Source: an uncultured Altererythrobacter sp. (GTDB taxonomy: Bacteria; Pseudomonadota; Alphaproteobacteria; Sphingomonadales; Sphingomonadaceae). Taken from it: a DNA stretch of 64,000 nt. Numbering within the stretch: the stretch's first letter is position 1; each line of letters begins with the position of its first letter. The DNA lies in the NCBI GenBank assembly GCA_913056125.1, contig CAJXNC010000001.1:1-64000 (forward strand). Direction: 5' to 3'. The notes beneath the pieces are model-generated. The model saw only the letters and a list, made by a program, of their open reading frames with translations. It was not told where the DNA came from and made no database searches. This document shows, piece after piece, positions 46,998 to 56,213 of the stretch. The translations under genes were made by a program, and so were the position numbers.

Positions 46998-47058
46998 CGT
47001 CGGTTCTTGTCGTGCTGCACGATCTCGCGTTAGGCTGGCGCGCAAGAGGAGAGCCGCC

Positions 47059-47355
47059 ATGCATACCGTCATCGTCAAGTACCAGCTGCCAGAGGCGCGG
47101 TCGCGCCAGGCCATGTTCGATGCCTTCACTGCAGCGCAAGGCCAGTTTGCATCGCTGCCCGGTCTCGTGCGCAAGTATTTCTGTTATGACGAGGTCGCGC
47201 ATTGCGGACACAGCGTCTATCTGTGGCAGACGAAGGAACAGGCAGAGGCATTCTTCGGCCCGAAATTCGTCGCAACCATGCAGGACAAGTTCGGCGCGAC
47301 GCCCGAGATTTTCGGGGTCGATACCGTGCTCGTCGTCGATGGCCCCGCAGCCTGA
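47059..47355 (+). CDS. Small dimeric alpha-beta barrel (YdhR/ABM-like) protein
   Basis: A 98 aa ferredoxin-like-fold protein resembling YdhR or antibiotic-biosynthesis monooxygenases: VIVKYQLPEARSRQAMFDAF, LPGLVRKYFCYDE, GGHSVYLW-type strand (CGHSVYLWQTKEQAEAFF). Function uncertain; could be an oxygenase or a stress protein. AAGAGGAGAG precedes ATG 47059. Divergent from the winged-helix operon through the three operators. Confidence 0.72.
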   Translation: MHTVIVKYQLPEARSRQAMFDAFTAAQGQFASLPGLVRKYFCYDEVAHCGHSVYLWQTKEQAEAFFGPKFVATMQDKFGATPEIFGVDTVLVVDGPAA

Positions 47356-47359
47356 GGCG

Positions 47360-48592
47360 ATGAGTTTGGAAGCGAACACTCTTTCAGGCGATATGGCGGT
47401 GCGCACGCTGTTCGACAGCGCGCCGCCTCTGGCCGATGTGCTGGCCGATACGGGCGATCGCAATTGCGCGCTTGCAGCGCGTTTCGAGGCGAAATCGGCG
47501 CATCGAGATTATTTGCTGCGCGCCCTGCGCCTGTCCGCGCAGCTCGGCCCGCAGCATGCGCGGCTGCGCTTCTGGGTCGATGGCGCGAAAACCGGTGATG
47601 CAGAGACGCTCAAGCTCGTGCGTTCGGTGTGGGAGGAAGACAGCTTCCCCTCCTGGACAGGGCGAGAATGGGGCGACAAGGAGATATCCATCGTCATCGG
47701 CCAGCTCGAGGCGATTGACGAGGAGCTGGCGATTGCGGCGGCGCGCTATATCCGCCCCCACCTGCTGGCTATCGAACAACCGCTGGCGATTGCCCTTGGC
47801 GTGTTTGCCGGCCGCTATGCCTATTCCGCCTTCGGTATCCATTGCGACGTGCATCTCGAACGCGTGCTGCATTTCCATGCCGGGCCGGGCGCCAAGACCC
47901 TGCTCGTCTGGCCCGACAAGAACGACGTGCAGGGCCTGATCGGCAAATTTCCCGATGACGAGGCGCTGGAGACGGCGCAGTCCCTCAATGCCGAGGCGGG
48001 TGACATGCTGTCGGTTGTCTCGCCCACGCATCATATCGGCTCCGCCCCTGAACCCTGCACAAATCTCTGCCTGCTCTTCACCCGCTTCAAACCGATGGAG
48101 ATGCTGGTCGATCTGGCCCGCGAACTGAACTGGTGGCGGCGCGACGGGCTCGATAGCGAGACCAACTTTGCCGTGGATCCTGTCGCCTACCTGCCCGAGG
48201 CATGGCGACAGCAAAGCATGGCGCGCGTGATGGAAGAGGCCATGTGGCTGAAGCGGCTGGCATCGCTCTCCAATGGCGGGCTGGCTGCCTCGCCGCTACC
48301 CCGCAAATGGATCCCTGCGCGCGGCCAGCTGGTGCGGCTGGCTGCACCCGAAGTCTTCCCGCTGCTTTTTGCCGAGAGCTTTGGCCAGACCGTGATGGCA
48401 GCGCGCGGAAAGCTGCGTCCGCTGCCTGACCACAAGGGGCTGCTGGCTTGGTGCGAGGCACTGGCGGCAGGCGAGACCATGGAGGCCGACGAGCTGCTGA
48501 CCGGCCCCTTTTCGCGCGACGGCACGGCGCAGGCGGGCTTCGTCCTGCAATGGCTGCACCAGAGCGGCGCTATCCGCTTCAATCGGGCCTAG
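47360..48592 (+). CDS. Putative JmjC/cupin-like Fe(II) oxygenase
   Basis: A 410 aa protein (ATG 47360; ATG 47339 in frame possible). I do not recognise the exact family. Residues ~100-230 look like a JmjC/cupin fold: WGDKEISIVIGQLEAID, then the 2-His-1-carboxylate candidate HCD (His161, Asp163) in FGIHCDVHLERVLHFHAGPG, a LLVWP strand and a distal THHIGS (His224/225). The C-terminal ~150 aa may be a winged-helix domain as in bacterial ROXA-type proteins. Starts 4 nt after the monooxygenase gene. Confidence 0.6.
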   Translation: MSLEANTLSGDMAVRTLFDSAPPLADVLADTGDRNCALAARFEAKSAHRDYLLRALRLSAQLGPQHARLRFWVDGAKTGDAETLKLVRSVWEEDSFPSWTGREWGDKEISIVIGQLEAIDEELAIAAARYIRPHLLAIEQPLAIALGVFAGRYAYSAFGIHCDVHLERVLHFHAGPGAKTLLVWPDKNDVQGLIGKFPDDEALETAQSLNAEAGDMLSVVSPTHHIGSAPEPCTNLCLLFTRFKPMEMLVDLARELNWWRRDGLDSETNFAVDPVAYLPEAWRQQSMARVMEEAMWLKRLASLSNGGLAASPLPRKWIPARGQLVRLAAPEVFPLLFAESFGQTVMAARGKLRPLPDHKGLLAWCEALAAGETMEADELLTGPFSRDGTAQAGFVLQWLHQSGAIRFNRA

Positions 48593-48633
48593 CGCTGCTC
48601 CTCGACAAGAGCTCCGCTGGGGCCTAGGTTGCG

Positions 48634-48780
48634 ACTCATCCCCGGGGAGCCAGCTACTGGCTGAGAGGTGTGGGTATGCTCCACACGACCCGTCGAACCT
48701 GAACCCGTTAGCACGGGCGGAGGGAAGGGTGGCTCGGCAATGCGGCGCCGCCCGTTCTCCCGCCAATCGGAGAGGAGCGT
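48634..48780 (+). promoter_or_regulatory. TPP (THI-box) riboswitch and expression platform
   Basis: The aptamer core is unmistakable: GGGGAGCC (48644-48651), GGCTGAGAGG (48659-48668), ACCCGTCGAACCTGA (48688-48702) and GCGGAGGGA (48717-48725). Thiamine pyrophosphate binding would shut off the downstream genes. After the aptamer, TCTCC (48756-48760) can pair with GGAGA (48769-48773), masking the ribosome site of the membrane protein gene that follows; this platform is inferred. Confidence 0.93.
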
Positions 48781-48784
48781 GCAC

Positions 48785-49183
48785 ATGGCCAATATGGATG
48801 ACATCCCCGCCTGGATTGCCCTGTTTACGGGGCTTTACGCGCTCGGCGCCGCAATCGGAGAATTGCGCTCGCCCGGGAGCTGGGCCGCCATGCTCGACGG
48901 GTTCGAGCGGAACGAGGCTTTGCGCTTCCTCACCGGCATCGTGTTGCTGGCGCTGGGCGCGGCGATCTACCTCGTCAATCCGTGGAATCCTGCCGACTGG
49001 CTCTCGATCTGCGTGACCGTGCTGGGCGGCGGCATGGCGCTGGAAGGTTTCATCATGCTCGCCTGGGGCCGCGCCTTCATGCATTTCGCCAGCGCATTGC
49101 TCGGCGCGGTCAACCGCGTCTGGGCGCTGATCGCTGCCGGCATGGGCATTGTGCTGATCTGCGTCGCCCTGCTCCGTTTCTGA
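48785..49183 (+). CDS. Membrane protein, first gene of the TPP-riboswitch transcript
   Basis: A 132 aa protein with four predicted helices (IPAWIALFTGLYALGAAIGE, FLTGIVLLALGAAIYL, LSICVTVLGGGMALEGFIML, VWALIAAGMGIVLICVALL). GGAGAGGAG at 48769-48777 serves its ATG. It lies between the riboswitch and thiC (35 nt gap), so it is under TPP control. Not a recognised thiamine transporter family; a role in thiamine or precursor transport is only suggested by position. Confidence 0.78.
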   Translation: MANMDDIPAWIALFTGLYALGAAIGELRSPGSWAAMLDGFERNEALRFLTGIVLLALGAAIYLVNPWNPADWLSICVTVLGGGMALEGFIMLAWGRAFMHFASALLGAVNRVWALIAAGMGIVLICVALLRF

Positions 49184-49191
49184 CCCGATAG

Positions 49192-51081
<1,890 letters not shown>

Positions 51082-51092
51082 AGGCTGGGGCG

Positions 51093-51674
51093 GTGAGCCT
51101 CTTCGGTTTCGGCAGGAAGAAGCCGCCCTCGGCTGCCGAGCGGCTGGCGAGCGGGCGCTGGCAATGCGCGAAATGCGATGAATGGCACTCTTGGCCATTC
51201 GATATTGCGGCGATCGTTCCGGACCCGTGGCGGGGTGAGCGCGTTTTCGAACCCAATGGAGCGCTGCGCCTTGACGGAGATTTCCTGTCCGAGGATTTCT
51301 GCGTCATGGGCGGCGAGTACTTCATGGTCCGCGCCGTCCTGCCCATTCCCGTCAACGGCGTGGAGGGTGATTTCTTCTTCGGCTGCTGGACCACGCTCAG
51401 CCGTGCCAATTTCGACATCTACACCGCCGGTTTCGACAGTGGCGAATATGCCGATATGGGGCCGTGGACCGGCTGGCTGATGAACCGCCCGGCCGACTTC
51501 ATCGAGGGCAAGGACCCGCTACCCATCTGGGTCGAACCGCAACCGAACCGCCAGCGCCCGCACCTCTGGGTACGCGATGACGACGAGCCTCTCGCCGTGG
51601 CTCAGAGCGAGGGCATCAGCCCAGAGCGCATGCTGGAGATTTTCGCCTATTACGGCCATGGCGTGGAGGGCTGA
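51093..51674 (+). CDS. DUF2199-family protein
   Basis: A 193 aa protein. After a basic N-terminus, WQCAKCDEWH has a CxxC pair that might bind zinc; FFFGCWTTLSRANFDIY and PNRQRPHLWV are DUF2199-like. Function unknown. GTG 51093 is preferred; a TTG at 51078 overlapping the thiC stop is the alternative. Probably cotranscribed with thiC. Confidence 0.78.
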   Translation: MSLFGFGRKKPPSAAERLASGRWQCAKCDEWHSWPFDIAAIVPDPWRGERVFEPNGALRLDGDFLSEDFCVMGGEYFMVRAVLPIPVNGVEGDFFFGCWTTLSRANFDIYTAGFDSGEYADMGPWTGWLMNRPADFIEGKDPLPIWVEPQPNRQRPHLWVRDDDEPLAVAQSEGISPERMLEIFAYYGHGVEG

Positions 51675-51749
51675 GCGCTCCTCTCCATCCCCGCTTGCAA
51701 GTGAACCCGCACGGGCGCAATCTCCCCGCCTGACACTTGGGGGGATCAC

Positions 51750-52238
51750 ATGAAGCGCTCGACTATTTTCGCATTGTCCATTGCCGCGGCCTGCCTCGCG
51801 ACTGCCTGCACGGCGCCGCAGGAGGAAGCGGAAGCCGAGGGCCCGATCGAGACGATCATGCCCGAGGACCCCGACCTGCTCGCTTTCCAGCAGGAGGTCG
51901 GATATTCCGATGCGGTGATCGTCGGCGATCTTGTGATCCTGGCTGGCGTGGTCGCCGTTCCCCAGGAAGGTGACGAGGGGATGGCCCCTGCTCTCGCCCG
52001 CGCTTTTGACCAGATCGGCAATACGCTCACGCGCGCCGGCGTGAGCTGGGACGACGTGGTGGAGTTCGAGACGTTCCACCAGGGCCCGATGGGGCCGCAG
52101 CTGGACGAACTCGTGCCGGTCAAGAACCAGTATATCACCGCACCCTTTCCCGCCTGGACGGCGGTGGGCGTGACCGAGCTGTATGAGCCGACCGCGATTA
52201 TGGAAATAAAGGTGACCGCACGGGCAAGCGCGGAGTAG
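51750..52238 (+). CDS. RidA-like exported lipoprotein
   Basis: A 162 aa RidA-fold protein with lipobox LATAC (Cys ~20), so it works at the envelope rather than in the cytoplasm. RidA core: YSDAVIVGDLVILAGVVAVPQEGDEG, ALARAFDQIGNTLTRAGVSWDDVVEFETF, AWTAVGVTELYEPTAIMEIKVTA. The catalytic Arg position is not obvious (VEFETF where RidA has VRxxVF), so deaminase activity is doubtful. Second RidA protein of the window. Confidence 0.8.
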   Translation: MKRSTIFALSIAAACLATACTAPQEEAEAEGPIETIMPEDPDLLAFQQEVGYSDAVIVGDLVILAGVVAVPQEGDEGMAPALARAFDQIGNTLTRAGVSWDDVVEFETFHQGPMGPQLDELVPVKNQYITAPFPAWTAVGVTELYEPTAIMEIKVTARASAE

Positions 52239-52251
52239 CGACGGGCTGTAC

Positions 52252-52415
52252 CTTCACCACCTCCAAATACGCATTCACGCATGTCTGCACATGCCGGAAC
52301 CGGTCTCCGCCCAGATGTTTGCCGCCTTACCAGCGGGTGACCACCACCATGTGATCGCGCAGGCCCTCGCGTTCCAGCATGCGGAGGATCACCACCCCCG
52401 CGCCGCTTTCGCCGT
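52252..52415 (-). pseudogene. Truncated YigZ/IMPACT remnant
   Basis: Reading on the minus strand, this segment is closely similar to the 3' half of the intact yigZ-like gene at 53082-53432 (from DGES through the final LE.V). It has no start and carries an in-frame stop where the intact copy has Tyr: TRW-TAA-GGKHLGG against TRWYGGKHLGG. Similarity stops at about 52415. The two copies face the same way and flank the two-gene insert 52498-53074. Confidence 0.85.
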
Positions 52416-52497
52416 CCGAGCAGTTTTTGTGCCTTCGCAACTGGCGCATTCCATTTCGATAGATTAGCGTTCGCTGAAACAAGCGAGGGGAAATATA

Positions 52498-52695
52498 TTG
52501 GCCGACGTAACCGTATCGTTCACTGGCGAAGGTGCCGAAGAAGCGGCGCAGAAGTTCTATACTTGGATTGTCGATGGTGGTCTTTCCGATGGCATTCTGG
52601 ACGAATGTTCGGGCGATTCTTACGAGCTTGATCTTGGCGAATGGGACAATGTGGCCAAGACCATGACTTTTACCGGCACTGCGCGCGATGCCTGA
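52498..52695 (+). CDS. Small protein of unknown function, insert gene 1
   Basis: A 65 aa acidic protein (FTGEGAEEAAQKFYTWIVDGG, YELDLGEWDN). The start is TTG 52498, decided by GCGAGGGG 7-14 nt upstream. It overlaps insert gene 2 by 8 nt. Base composition is visibly less G+C-rich than the flanks, consistent with transfer. Not recognised. Confidence 0.6.
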   Translation: MADVTVSFTGEGAEEAAQKFYTWIVDGGLSDGILDECSGDSYELDLGEWDNVAKTMTFTGTARDA

Positions 52696-53074
52696 CTGGG
52701 ATGAGGTCCTGCATGGATGGGACGGGCACCCACATGTGCCCGCAGGTAAGCGGCCCGTACAGTTCAGGGTGCGCGAGTACTGGGAGGAAATGCAGGGCGA
52801 TGTCTACCCCGATTTCGACCTCGACCCGGGTCACATCGCGCATATCGATGAGAACTGGTGGGTGGGCTGGGCCTATGTCGATGACGAGAACTTACAGATC
52901 AAACTGAGAGCCAAGTGGCTGACGGGAAACTATGTTCGCATTCGCATGACCGAGTTCAGCGATAAAGGCCGTGATATCGAGGCCAATGAAGTCAAATTCA
53001 TTCGGGGGCGAAAGACTACTTTCGAGCTGGAATTTACTGCCAGTAATCACTCGGAGCTGAATGCGCCCGAATAG
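52688..53074 (+). CDS. Protein of unknown function, insert gene 2
   Basis: A 128 aa soluble protein rich in Trp and acidic residues (DWDEVLHGWDGHP, IDENWWVGWAYVDDEN, VRIRMTEFSDKGRD). No signal or membrane segment. Coupled to the 65 aa gene by an 8 nt overlap. Two small coupled genes in a low-G+C insert resemble toxin-immunity or regulatory pairs only in layout; no function can be named. Confidence 0.65.
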   Translation: MPDWDEVLHGWDGHPHVPAGKRPVQFRVREYWEEMQGDVYPDFDLDPGHIAHIDENWWVGWAYVDDENLQIKLRAKWLTGNYVRIRMTEFSDKGRDIEANEVKFIRGRKTTFELEFTASNHSELNAPE

Positions 53075-53081
53075 GGGAATT

Positions 53082-53432
53082 TCACCTCACCGCCTCCAGA
53101 TACGCATTCACACATGTCTGCACGTGGCGGAAGCGGTCGCCGCCGAGGTGCTTGCCACCATACCAGCGGGTGACAATGACCAGATGATTGCGCAGTTCCT
53201 CGCGTTCGAGCATGCGCAGGATCACCATCCCTGCACCGCTTTCGCCGTCATCGTTCTTGATCGGCCCCTCATCGCAGATCAGGCCCCAAGTGTTGTGCGT
53301 GGCCTTGGCGAACTTCTTCTTGCGGCAGAGTTTGGCCACCAGCGCTTTTGCCTCCTCGGCCGATGAACAGGGCGCGCCAGATACGGCATATTTCGATCCG
53401 CGGTCGGTCAGAACTCCGTCGAGCGTCAGCAT
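53082..53432 (-). CDS. YigZ/IMPACT-family protein (short form)
   Basis: A 116 aa protein covering the IMPACT/UPF0029 domain: AKATHNTWGLICDEG, KNDDGESGAGMVIL, LVIVTRWYGGKHLGGDRFRHV. It lacks the C-terminal domain of ~200 aa YigZ. Start ATG 53432; an in-frame ATG at 53495 would add 21 residues. Ends 7 nt from the insert genes, and a broken copy of its 3' half lies beyond them. Confidence 0.82.
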   Translation of the reverse strand: MLTLDGVLTDRGSKYAVSGAPCSSAEEAKALVAKLCRKKKFAKATHNTWGLICDEGPIKNDDGESGAGMVILRMLEREELRNHLVIVTRWYGGKHLGGDRFRHVQTCVNAYLEAVR

Positions 53433-53557
53433 TGCCTTTCGGGCCTTAGGGAGTTCGGTGAATAATGCAAAAACGGAGGTGGAGTGCCCTTCCATCCCCC
53501 GCATTCCTCCCCATCTCGGGTTGTGACAAAAGACACGAACCGAGAGGAGAACGTGCA

Positions 53558-53902
53558 ATGCAGGTCCAGTTCAATTCCGACAGCAGCGTGATGGGCACCG
53601 AAAACGTGGCCGAGCGGATCGAGGCGCAATTGCGCCACAAGCTCGCCCGCTTCGAAGATCGCCTGACGCGGCTGGAAGTCCATGTTTCCGACGTCAACGG
53701 ATCGAAGCATGGTTCGGATGACAAGCATTGTATGATCGAGGCGCGCATTCGCGGCGCCCGCCCCATTGGCGTCACCGCCACGGCGGACAAGGTTGACGAT
53801 GCCGCGCGCAAGGCCGGCAATGTGCTGGCGAAGCGGCTGGAAAGCTTCCTCGGCAAGGAATCGCGCCACTCCCACGATCCGCGTCCCGAAAAGGTGTTGT
53901 AG
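53558..53902 (+). CDS. Ribosome hibernation factor-like protein (HPF/RaiA fold)
   Basis: A 114 aa short HPF/YfiA-type protein that binds idle 30S subunits: helix VAERIEAQLRHKLARFEDRLTRLEVHVSDVN and the second strand/helix KVDDAARKAGNVLAKRLESFLG. No long C-terminal dimerisation domain. GAGAGGAGAA lies 5-14 nt upstream of the ATG. Divergent from the YigZ gene. Confidence 0.82.
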   Translation: MQVQFNSDSSVMGTENVAERIEAQLRHKLARFEDRLTRLEVHVSDVNGSKHGSDDKHCMIEARIRGARPIGVTATADKVDDAARKAGNVLAKRLESFLGKESRHSHDPRPEKVL

Positions 53903-53918
53903 GCCTTCTTGTGGTTAC

Positions 53919-53938
53919 GCGCCGACATCCGTCGGCGC
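53919..53938 (+). terminator. Hairpin after hpf-like gene
   Basis: GCGCCGAC (53919-53926), loop ATCC, GTCGGCGC (53931-53938): a perfect 8 bp stem, but no T tract follows, so it may be a stabiliser or a Rho-type site instead of a true terminator. Confidence 0.4.
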
Positions 53939-53959
53939 ATCCTCGGCGCTGTTCCCTTC

Positions 53960-53978
53960 CCCCGGATCAAGTCTGGGG
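53960..53978. repeat. REP-like palindromic element
   Basis: CCCCGGATCAAGTCTGGGG, with arms CCCCGGA/TCTGGGG (one mismatch) around TCAAG. The same CCCCGGA-TCAAG-TCCGGGG core occurs as a dispersed intergenic palindrome in several alphaproteobacteria. The rest of the 53903-54083 gap is G+C-rich without a gene. Confidence 0.5.
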
Positions 53979-54083
53979 TGCGGGGCACCTGCGGGCGGCC
54001 GGTCGGCCTTGCGGGCCGCTGGTCGCAGCCCGTTCTCCCTCTTAGCGGGAAGGGCGCACCAGTTCGCGGCCGGGTGCTTCCGC

Positions 54084-54542
54084 TTAGCGCCCCAGCTTCA
54101 CCAGGAGCTTGTCGAGTTCCTGCAAAAATCGCGAGCGATCCGCCTTGTTGAAAGGCGGCGGGCCGCCTCCCACCCCGTCCATTCCGGCGCGCAGATCGGC
54201 CATGATCGCGCGGGTGGCAATCGCGCTGCCAATGCTCGCCGCATCGAAGGGCTTGCCATTATGCGCGAGGACCTTCGCGCCCGATTTCAGGCAGCGCTCG
54301 GCCAGCAATATGTCGCTGGTGATGACAATGCTCCTGGGAGAGGCGTTATCCGCGATCCAGTCATCCGCGGCGTCGAAGCCGTCATCCACCACCACGCGCC
54401 GGACGCGCGAGCTGACGGGAATGCGGAAGGGGGAATTGCTGACCACGCGGACCTCGGCCTTGTGCCGCTGCGCTACGCGGTACACCTCCTCCTTCACCGG
54501 GCAGGCGTCGGCATCGACGAGGATGGTCACGGCTTCGCTCAT
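54084..54542 (-). CDS. YaiI/YqxD-family protein (UPF0178, DUF188)
   Basis: A 152 aa PIN-like/NYN-like family protein. ILVDADACPVKEEVYRVAQRH at the N-terminus and DWIADNASPRSIVITSDILLAERCL are conserved, with acidic residues arranged as a possible nuclease site. C-terminal GGGPPPFNKADRSRFLQELD is the usual ending. Function unproven. Confidence 0.9.
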   Translation of the reverse strand: MSEAVTILVDADACPVKEEVYRVAQRHKAEVRVVSNSPFRIPVSSRVRRVVVDDGFDAADDWIADNASPRSIVITSDILLAERCLKSGAKVLAHNGKPFDAASIGSAIATRAIMADLRAGMDGVGGGPPPFNKADRSRFLQELDKLLVKLGR

Positions 54543-54934
54543 CCGCGCCGGTTAGGGCAGTTTCCTACAGAGAGGCAAATATGCTGCTTCATCCGGCTAT
54601 GTTGTTCCATGCCGCAACACCGCAGCAATCCTCGCCAAACAGCGCCTTGGCGCCCTCGCAAGTTTTTGCATCAGGACAGTGTGTCAGGTGTGAGGGGTTA
54701 GGATGAGGAACGCCAAATTCGGCAATCATTCGCTATTTGCGATGCGACATGCTAGATACATCTTGCTGACGTCGAAATTTGCGACGGACTTCGAAATTTG
54801 CCTACCGCCGCCTGCCTTGTCCTCGAGGCCCCGGCGTAAACCAGACGACGACTTCCTTTCATCGGACGATTTTACGCACAACCACGCTGCATGTCGCGGC
54901 GTGGCAACCCAATTGTTCTCGAAAGGAACTTTGC
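54543..54934 (+). other. Intergenic region and long leader before the cold-shock gene
   Basis: 392 bp without a gene. The last ~200 nt are A/T-richer and likely form the long 5' leader typical of cold-shock mRNAs. It holds two copies of TCGAAATTTGC (54772-54782 region and 54791-54801), 19 bp apart, and a third ATTTGCGA nearby (~54735). AAAGGAACT before ATG 54935 is the ribosome site. Confidence 0.5.
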
Positions 54935-55147
54935 ATGGCCAAGACTGGCACCGTTAAATTCTTCAACACCGACAAGGGCTATGGCTTCATCCAGCCCGAC
55001 GATGGCTCCTCCGACAGCTTCGTGCATATCACTGCCGTACAGGCCGCCGGCATGCAGACGCTCGATCGCGACCAGCGCCTCAATTACGACGTCGAGATGG
55101 GCCGCAATGGCAAGGAAAGCGCGGTCAACCTGTCCGCCGCCGACTGA
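54935..55147 (+). CDS. Cold-shock protein (CspA family)
   Basis: A 70 aa single OB-fold nucleic-acid-binding protein. RNP1 is KGYGFIQP (~14-21), RNP2 is FVHIT (~29-33); GTVKFFN at the start is standard. Acts as an RNA chaperone. Long upstream leader and strong ribosome site fit cold-inducible control. Confidence 0.95.
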   Translation: MAKTGTVKFFNTDKGYGFIQPDDGSSDSFVHITAVQAAGMQTLDRDQRLNYDVEMGRNGKESAVNLSAAD

Positions 55148-55153
55148 TTCCAT

Positions 55154-55199
55154 CGAATGCCGGGCGCGGGGGCAAAGACCTTCGCGCCCGGACCATTCG
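55154..55199 (+). terminator. Long hairpin after cold-shock gene
   Basis: CGAATG + CCGGGCGCG (55154-55168) pairs with CGCGCCCGG + CATTCG (55183-55199, 2 nt bulge): 15 bp in all. No T run, so a partial terminator or mRNA-protecting structure between csp and the next gene. Confidence 0.5.
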
Positions 55200-55229
55200 C
55201 CGACCAGACACAGACCAGGGAGCCGCCCA

Positions 55230-55460
55230 ATGGCACAGAGTTTCGCATTCTATAACCAGCGCGCCGAGGAAGCCGCAGCCGATGCCGAAAAGGCAACGCT
55301 CGACAATGTGCGCGAACGCGCGCTGCGCTCCGAGAAGACATGGCGCGGCCTGGCCGACCAGGCCAAGAAGGTAGAAGACGATCGGGCCAGGGCGGAGGTG
55401 GAACGCCGCGAGCGCCGGGAGGCCGAGCGACTGGCAGAGGAAGAAGCTGCCGAAGCTTGA
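55230..55460 (+). CDS. Small coiled-coil protein, unknown function
   Basis: A 76 aa hydrophilic protein, nearly all helix with heptad-like charged repeats (KKVEDDRARAEVERRERREAERLAEEEAAEA). N-terminus MAQSFAFYNQRAEEAA. No signal peptide. GGGAGCC lies just before ATG 55230. Not recognised beyond low-complexity coiled coil. Confidence 0.65.
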   Translation: MAQSFAFYNQRAEEAAADAEKATLDNVRERALRSEKTWRGLADQAKKVEDDRARAEVERRERREAERLAEEEAAEA

Positions 55461-55536
55461 CAATCGCAAGCTCCAAAAGGGCTTGAGACACACCATTTCT
55501 CTGCGGATAGTGCGGGCAACACGAAGGAGCCTTGCC

Positions 55537-56142
55537 ATGATCCGCAATTTCCCGCTCGCCGCAATCGGCCTGGCACTTGCCGCATGTTCGCAGGGCGATC
55601 CGGTCGCGGATGTGCCCGTCCTCGACGAGGCCGCCGTGCGCGAAGCCTCCGCCCCGGTGGCGCAGGCTTTCACATCCGCGCTGCAGGCGCAACTGGCCAC
55701 CGCATTGGGCGAAGGCGGGCGGATGCAGGCGGTCGAGGTATGCCACGCCGAGGCTCCGCGCATTGCCGCAGAGCAGTCCGAAGCGAGCGGCGCGCAGGTC
55801 ACGCGCATCTCCGACCGCAATCGCAATCCTGCCGGCGCGGTGAGCGTGGATATCGCTCCGCATTATGCCGAATTGTTGGAAGCTCCGCTGGTCGATGGCG
55901 CACCCGCCAACCGCATCTGGCTGAGCGGGGAGGGCGAAGAGGCGCGGGTCAACTTCCTCAGCGCCATCCCCATGCGCGAGCAGCCATGTTCGGTATGCCA
56001 CGGCACCGATATCGACCCGGCGCTGCAGGCGCGTATTGCCGAGCTTTACCCCGATGACCTTGCGACCGGTTTCGAGCCGGGCGAGCTGCGCGGCGCGCTG
56101 CTGGTCAGTTGGCCAGCCGAAATGTTCGCGGATGCTTCTTGA
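55537..56142 (+). CDS. DUF3365 haem-binding lipoprotein
   Basis: A 201 aa envelope protein: lipobox LAAC (Cys ~17), then a Tll0287-like DUF3365 domain with CHAEAPRIA and a c-type haem motif CSVCHG (~149-154, CxxCH). Such proteins are proposed haem sensors or electron carriers. ATG 55537 follows AAGGAGCC. Confidence 0.82.
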   Translation: MIRNFPLAAIGLALAACSQGDPVADVPVLDEAAVREASAPVAQAFTSALQAQLATALGEGGRMQAVEVCHAEAPRIAAEQSEASGAQVTRISDRNRNPAGAVSVDIAPHYAELLEAPLVDGAPANRIWLSGEGEEARVNFLSAIPMREQPCSVCHGTDIDPALQARIAELYPDDLATGFEPGELRGALLVSWPAEMFADAS

Positions 56143-56213
56143 GCCAGCGCAATGCGCGATGTCAGGATCACGGCAAGATAAGCAGTAGTATAGACTCGAA
56201 AAGGAGAGTCCGC

